64,000 nt of DNA from Epiperipatus broadwayi (taxonomy: Eukaryota; Onychophora; Udeonychophora; Euonychophora; Peripatidae). Location: the NCBI GenBank assembly GCA_028023455.1, contig JAQFVV010000032.1:3598001-3662000 (forward strand), in the 5' to 3' direction. Under the pieces are notes generated by a model. That model made no database searches, had not been told where the DNA came from, and was given only the letters and a program-made list of their open reading frames with translations. This document shows, piece by piece, positions 61,858 to 64,000 of this stretch (its first letter is position 1; each line of letters begins with the position of its first letter). The position numbers and the translations under genes were made by a program.

Positions 61858-62515
61858 AGTTGGATGGGTCAATAAAATAATTTTTCACTCATGAATGAGA
61901 TAACTAAGTTATAGAAGATTTCTCAGGATTTTCTATTTTAAAATTACAAATTTAGATATGATTTTTACCACACACAACTCTAATAAAATTAAATATTGTT
62001 TAACTCAAGACTAATGACATTTTCTAGCTTAATAATAAAGATTAATTTAATTCTAAATGTTAGTAAGAATTATTAAAGGATTAAGTTACTAAGGCAAAAA
62101 TGTTTATTAAGCTTTTACTTAATACATTTTTTTATATTTTCCCATAATTTAATACTTTTTTTGTTTCAATAAAATAATAATAATGACGACGACGATGATG
62201 ATGATAATAAAAATAATAATAATATATAGGCAATGATATATAAAGGATGTTCTCCCAGAAACTTCTACAATAACAGAAAATGACAAATCTTTGATATATT
62301 TTATTTATGTTAATAGACTATATTCAAACCTTTCTGTTTTGTATAACTTATTTATCTATCTTATATTTCTGAATATTCTTCCATTCATTTTATTTTATCT
62401 TAATTTAACATGGGCACTTGCATTATCTTATCTTTCATTAATTGTTGCAATTCCAATAATAATTATTTTGCTACTCTAAGTATTACTTTTAAATTACCTG
62501 GTACCATTTATACAA
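61858..62515. other. AT-rich DNA, nothing recognised
   Basis: A hydrophobic 62-codon frame (62291-62479) is compatible with random AT-rich sequence. A short degenerate (GAY/AAT) run lies at 62177-62222. Confidence 0.4.
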
Positions 62516-62640
62516 CCCTCAACAAACTATGCTATCTCATACTGCTGAAACACTTGATCACATAGTATGAGATAGCATAGATTGTTGAAGGTCATATGAA
62601 AGTCTGAGTTCATATTTCCTAAATATTATATATTGGAGTA
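62516..62640. mobile_element. Family 2 element fragment with inverted arm
   Basis: AACTATGCTATCTCATACTG and TAGTATGAGATAGCATAGA pair. They are followed by GTCATATGAAAGTCTGAGTT, the same 3' segment as in the copy at 58.35 kb. Confidence 0.6.
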
Positions 62641-63108
62641 CAAGTATGAAAAAGCCTGTACTGTAAAAAAAATTCTGATACCATTTAGTATTTTTTTATG
62701 AGTTTAGACAAATGAATAAAAATATCGCATTCATTTTCTCATTTATGCATGTATAATATATGGCCTGCAAAAAAATCTTCCATATGATTTTTATTATGTT
62801 TCTATCAACCAATTCTTGTTATACTTTAAAATGAAAAACAATCTAATGTAGTTTATTTAGTTTAGGTAGGTAATCTTTTAAATTCAATATCTCAGACCGG
62901 CATATGAAGTTTGATTTACAGATTATTGTATTCATCTTCAGTGTATCATTTTTTAAATAGTCAATTATATTTTATTGTAATTCTAAGGTTTTCTATCATT
63001 AATTTATCATAGGTTATTTTGAATTTTTTTTGCCTAAATTATTTTTTTACGATAAAAATTTAAAAATTTAAATGTAAAAATTTAGCAATAACAAATTCAA
63101 CAATAAGA
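62641..63108. other. AT-rich DNA, nothing recognised
   Basis: No supported feature. Confidence 0.4.
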
Positions 63109-63760
<652 letters not shown>

Positions 63761-64000
63761 TCATCTGGTATTATTGCCAATTAAGAAAGTACATCGGGTG
63801 CACCAGTACGCATATAGAACAAATGTGACTGCCCTAATGCTAGATATTGATCTTCCCTGAAAAGCAGCTATTATGTGATTAATGATTGTACCCAGTTTTC
63901 TGTAGGTGTTACACATCATCTGTCGTGTTTGGTTAAGTACTACACATTGATAAATAAAGTGGTCCAGTATCTCTTCTGCTCGATGGCAGAGTCCACAAAA
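63761..64000 (-). pseudogene. LINE ORF2 C-terminus, continues past the window edge
   Basis: The 79-codon minus-strand frame begins at the window edge with FCGLCHRAEEILDHFIYQC, a CX2CX8HX4C finger typical of the end of many non-LTR retrotransposon ORF2 proteins. It continues through AFQGRSISSIRAVTFVLYAY to a stop at 63761-63763. The frame is open over all that is visible, so it could belong to an intact element. RNase H and RT would lie beyond position 64000. Confidence 0.7.

Overview
This is a non-coding, repeat-dense stretch of an animal nuclear genome. It is strongly A+T-rich and has one recognisable host coding exon. It carries very long tetranucleotide tracts, tRNA-like short retroposons, Penelope-like (PLE) and hAT/gypsy relics, and many fold-back repeats. 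My inference is a mollusc, most likely a cephalopod (octopus-like). I recognise the repeat style rather than a marker gene, so the assignment is moderate.

Host gene: 4959-5553 (+) is the last coding exon of a class A (rhodopsin-like) peptide-type GPCR, running from the Tyr of the DRY motif through TM4-TM7. The exon(s) for TM1-TM3 are not visible and must lie beyond a long intron. I found no other convincing host exon; one weak candidate is at 8471-8570 (-).

Mobile and repeat layout. 0.8-2.5 kb: four ~400-bp units, two head-to-tail followed by two inverted, each with a hammerhead ribozyme (HHR) motif, between TA microsatellites (retrozyme-like). 4.4-6.7 kb: fold-back elements and a second HHR family. 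10.0-11.8 kb: a fold-back HHR repeat abutting a decayed PLE (reverse transcriptase plus GIY-YIG endonuclease). 15.5-20.2 kb: a hAT transposon with TIRs and 8-bp target duplications, split by a LINE with an intact 865-aa ORF1 but an ORF2 deleted after 53 codons. 20.7 kb: a 574-bp GAAA array. 22.6-23.3 kb: a LINE endonuclease relic. 26.4-31.3 kb: a decayed Ty3/gypsy element with both LTRs. 35.0-37.1 kb: an inverted ~300-330-bp satellite with extreme strand asymmetry. 37-41 kb: SINEs, an RTE-like LINE tail and a PLE tail. 43.5-45.0 kb: a fold-back with an LTR-like insert. 47-58 kb: SINEs, HHR elements and fold-backs. 61.06-61.86 kb: a CTAT/CTGT array. 63.1-64.0 kb: the 3' end of a LINE with an AAT-repeat tail.

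Most interesting system: two unrelated hammerhead ribozyme families (nine motifs or relics) next to PLE sequence and TA microsatellites. This fits small ribozyme-bearing retroelements (retrozymes) mobilised by PLE machinery; one family also carries a Pol III B-box-like motif. All functional statements are inferences from sequence; no search or folding program was run.
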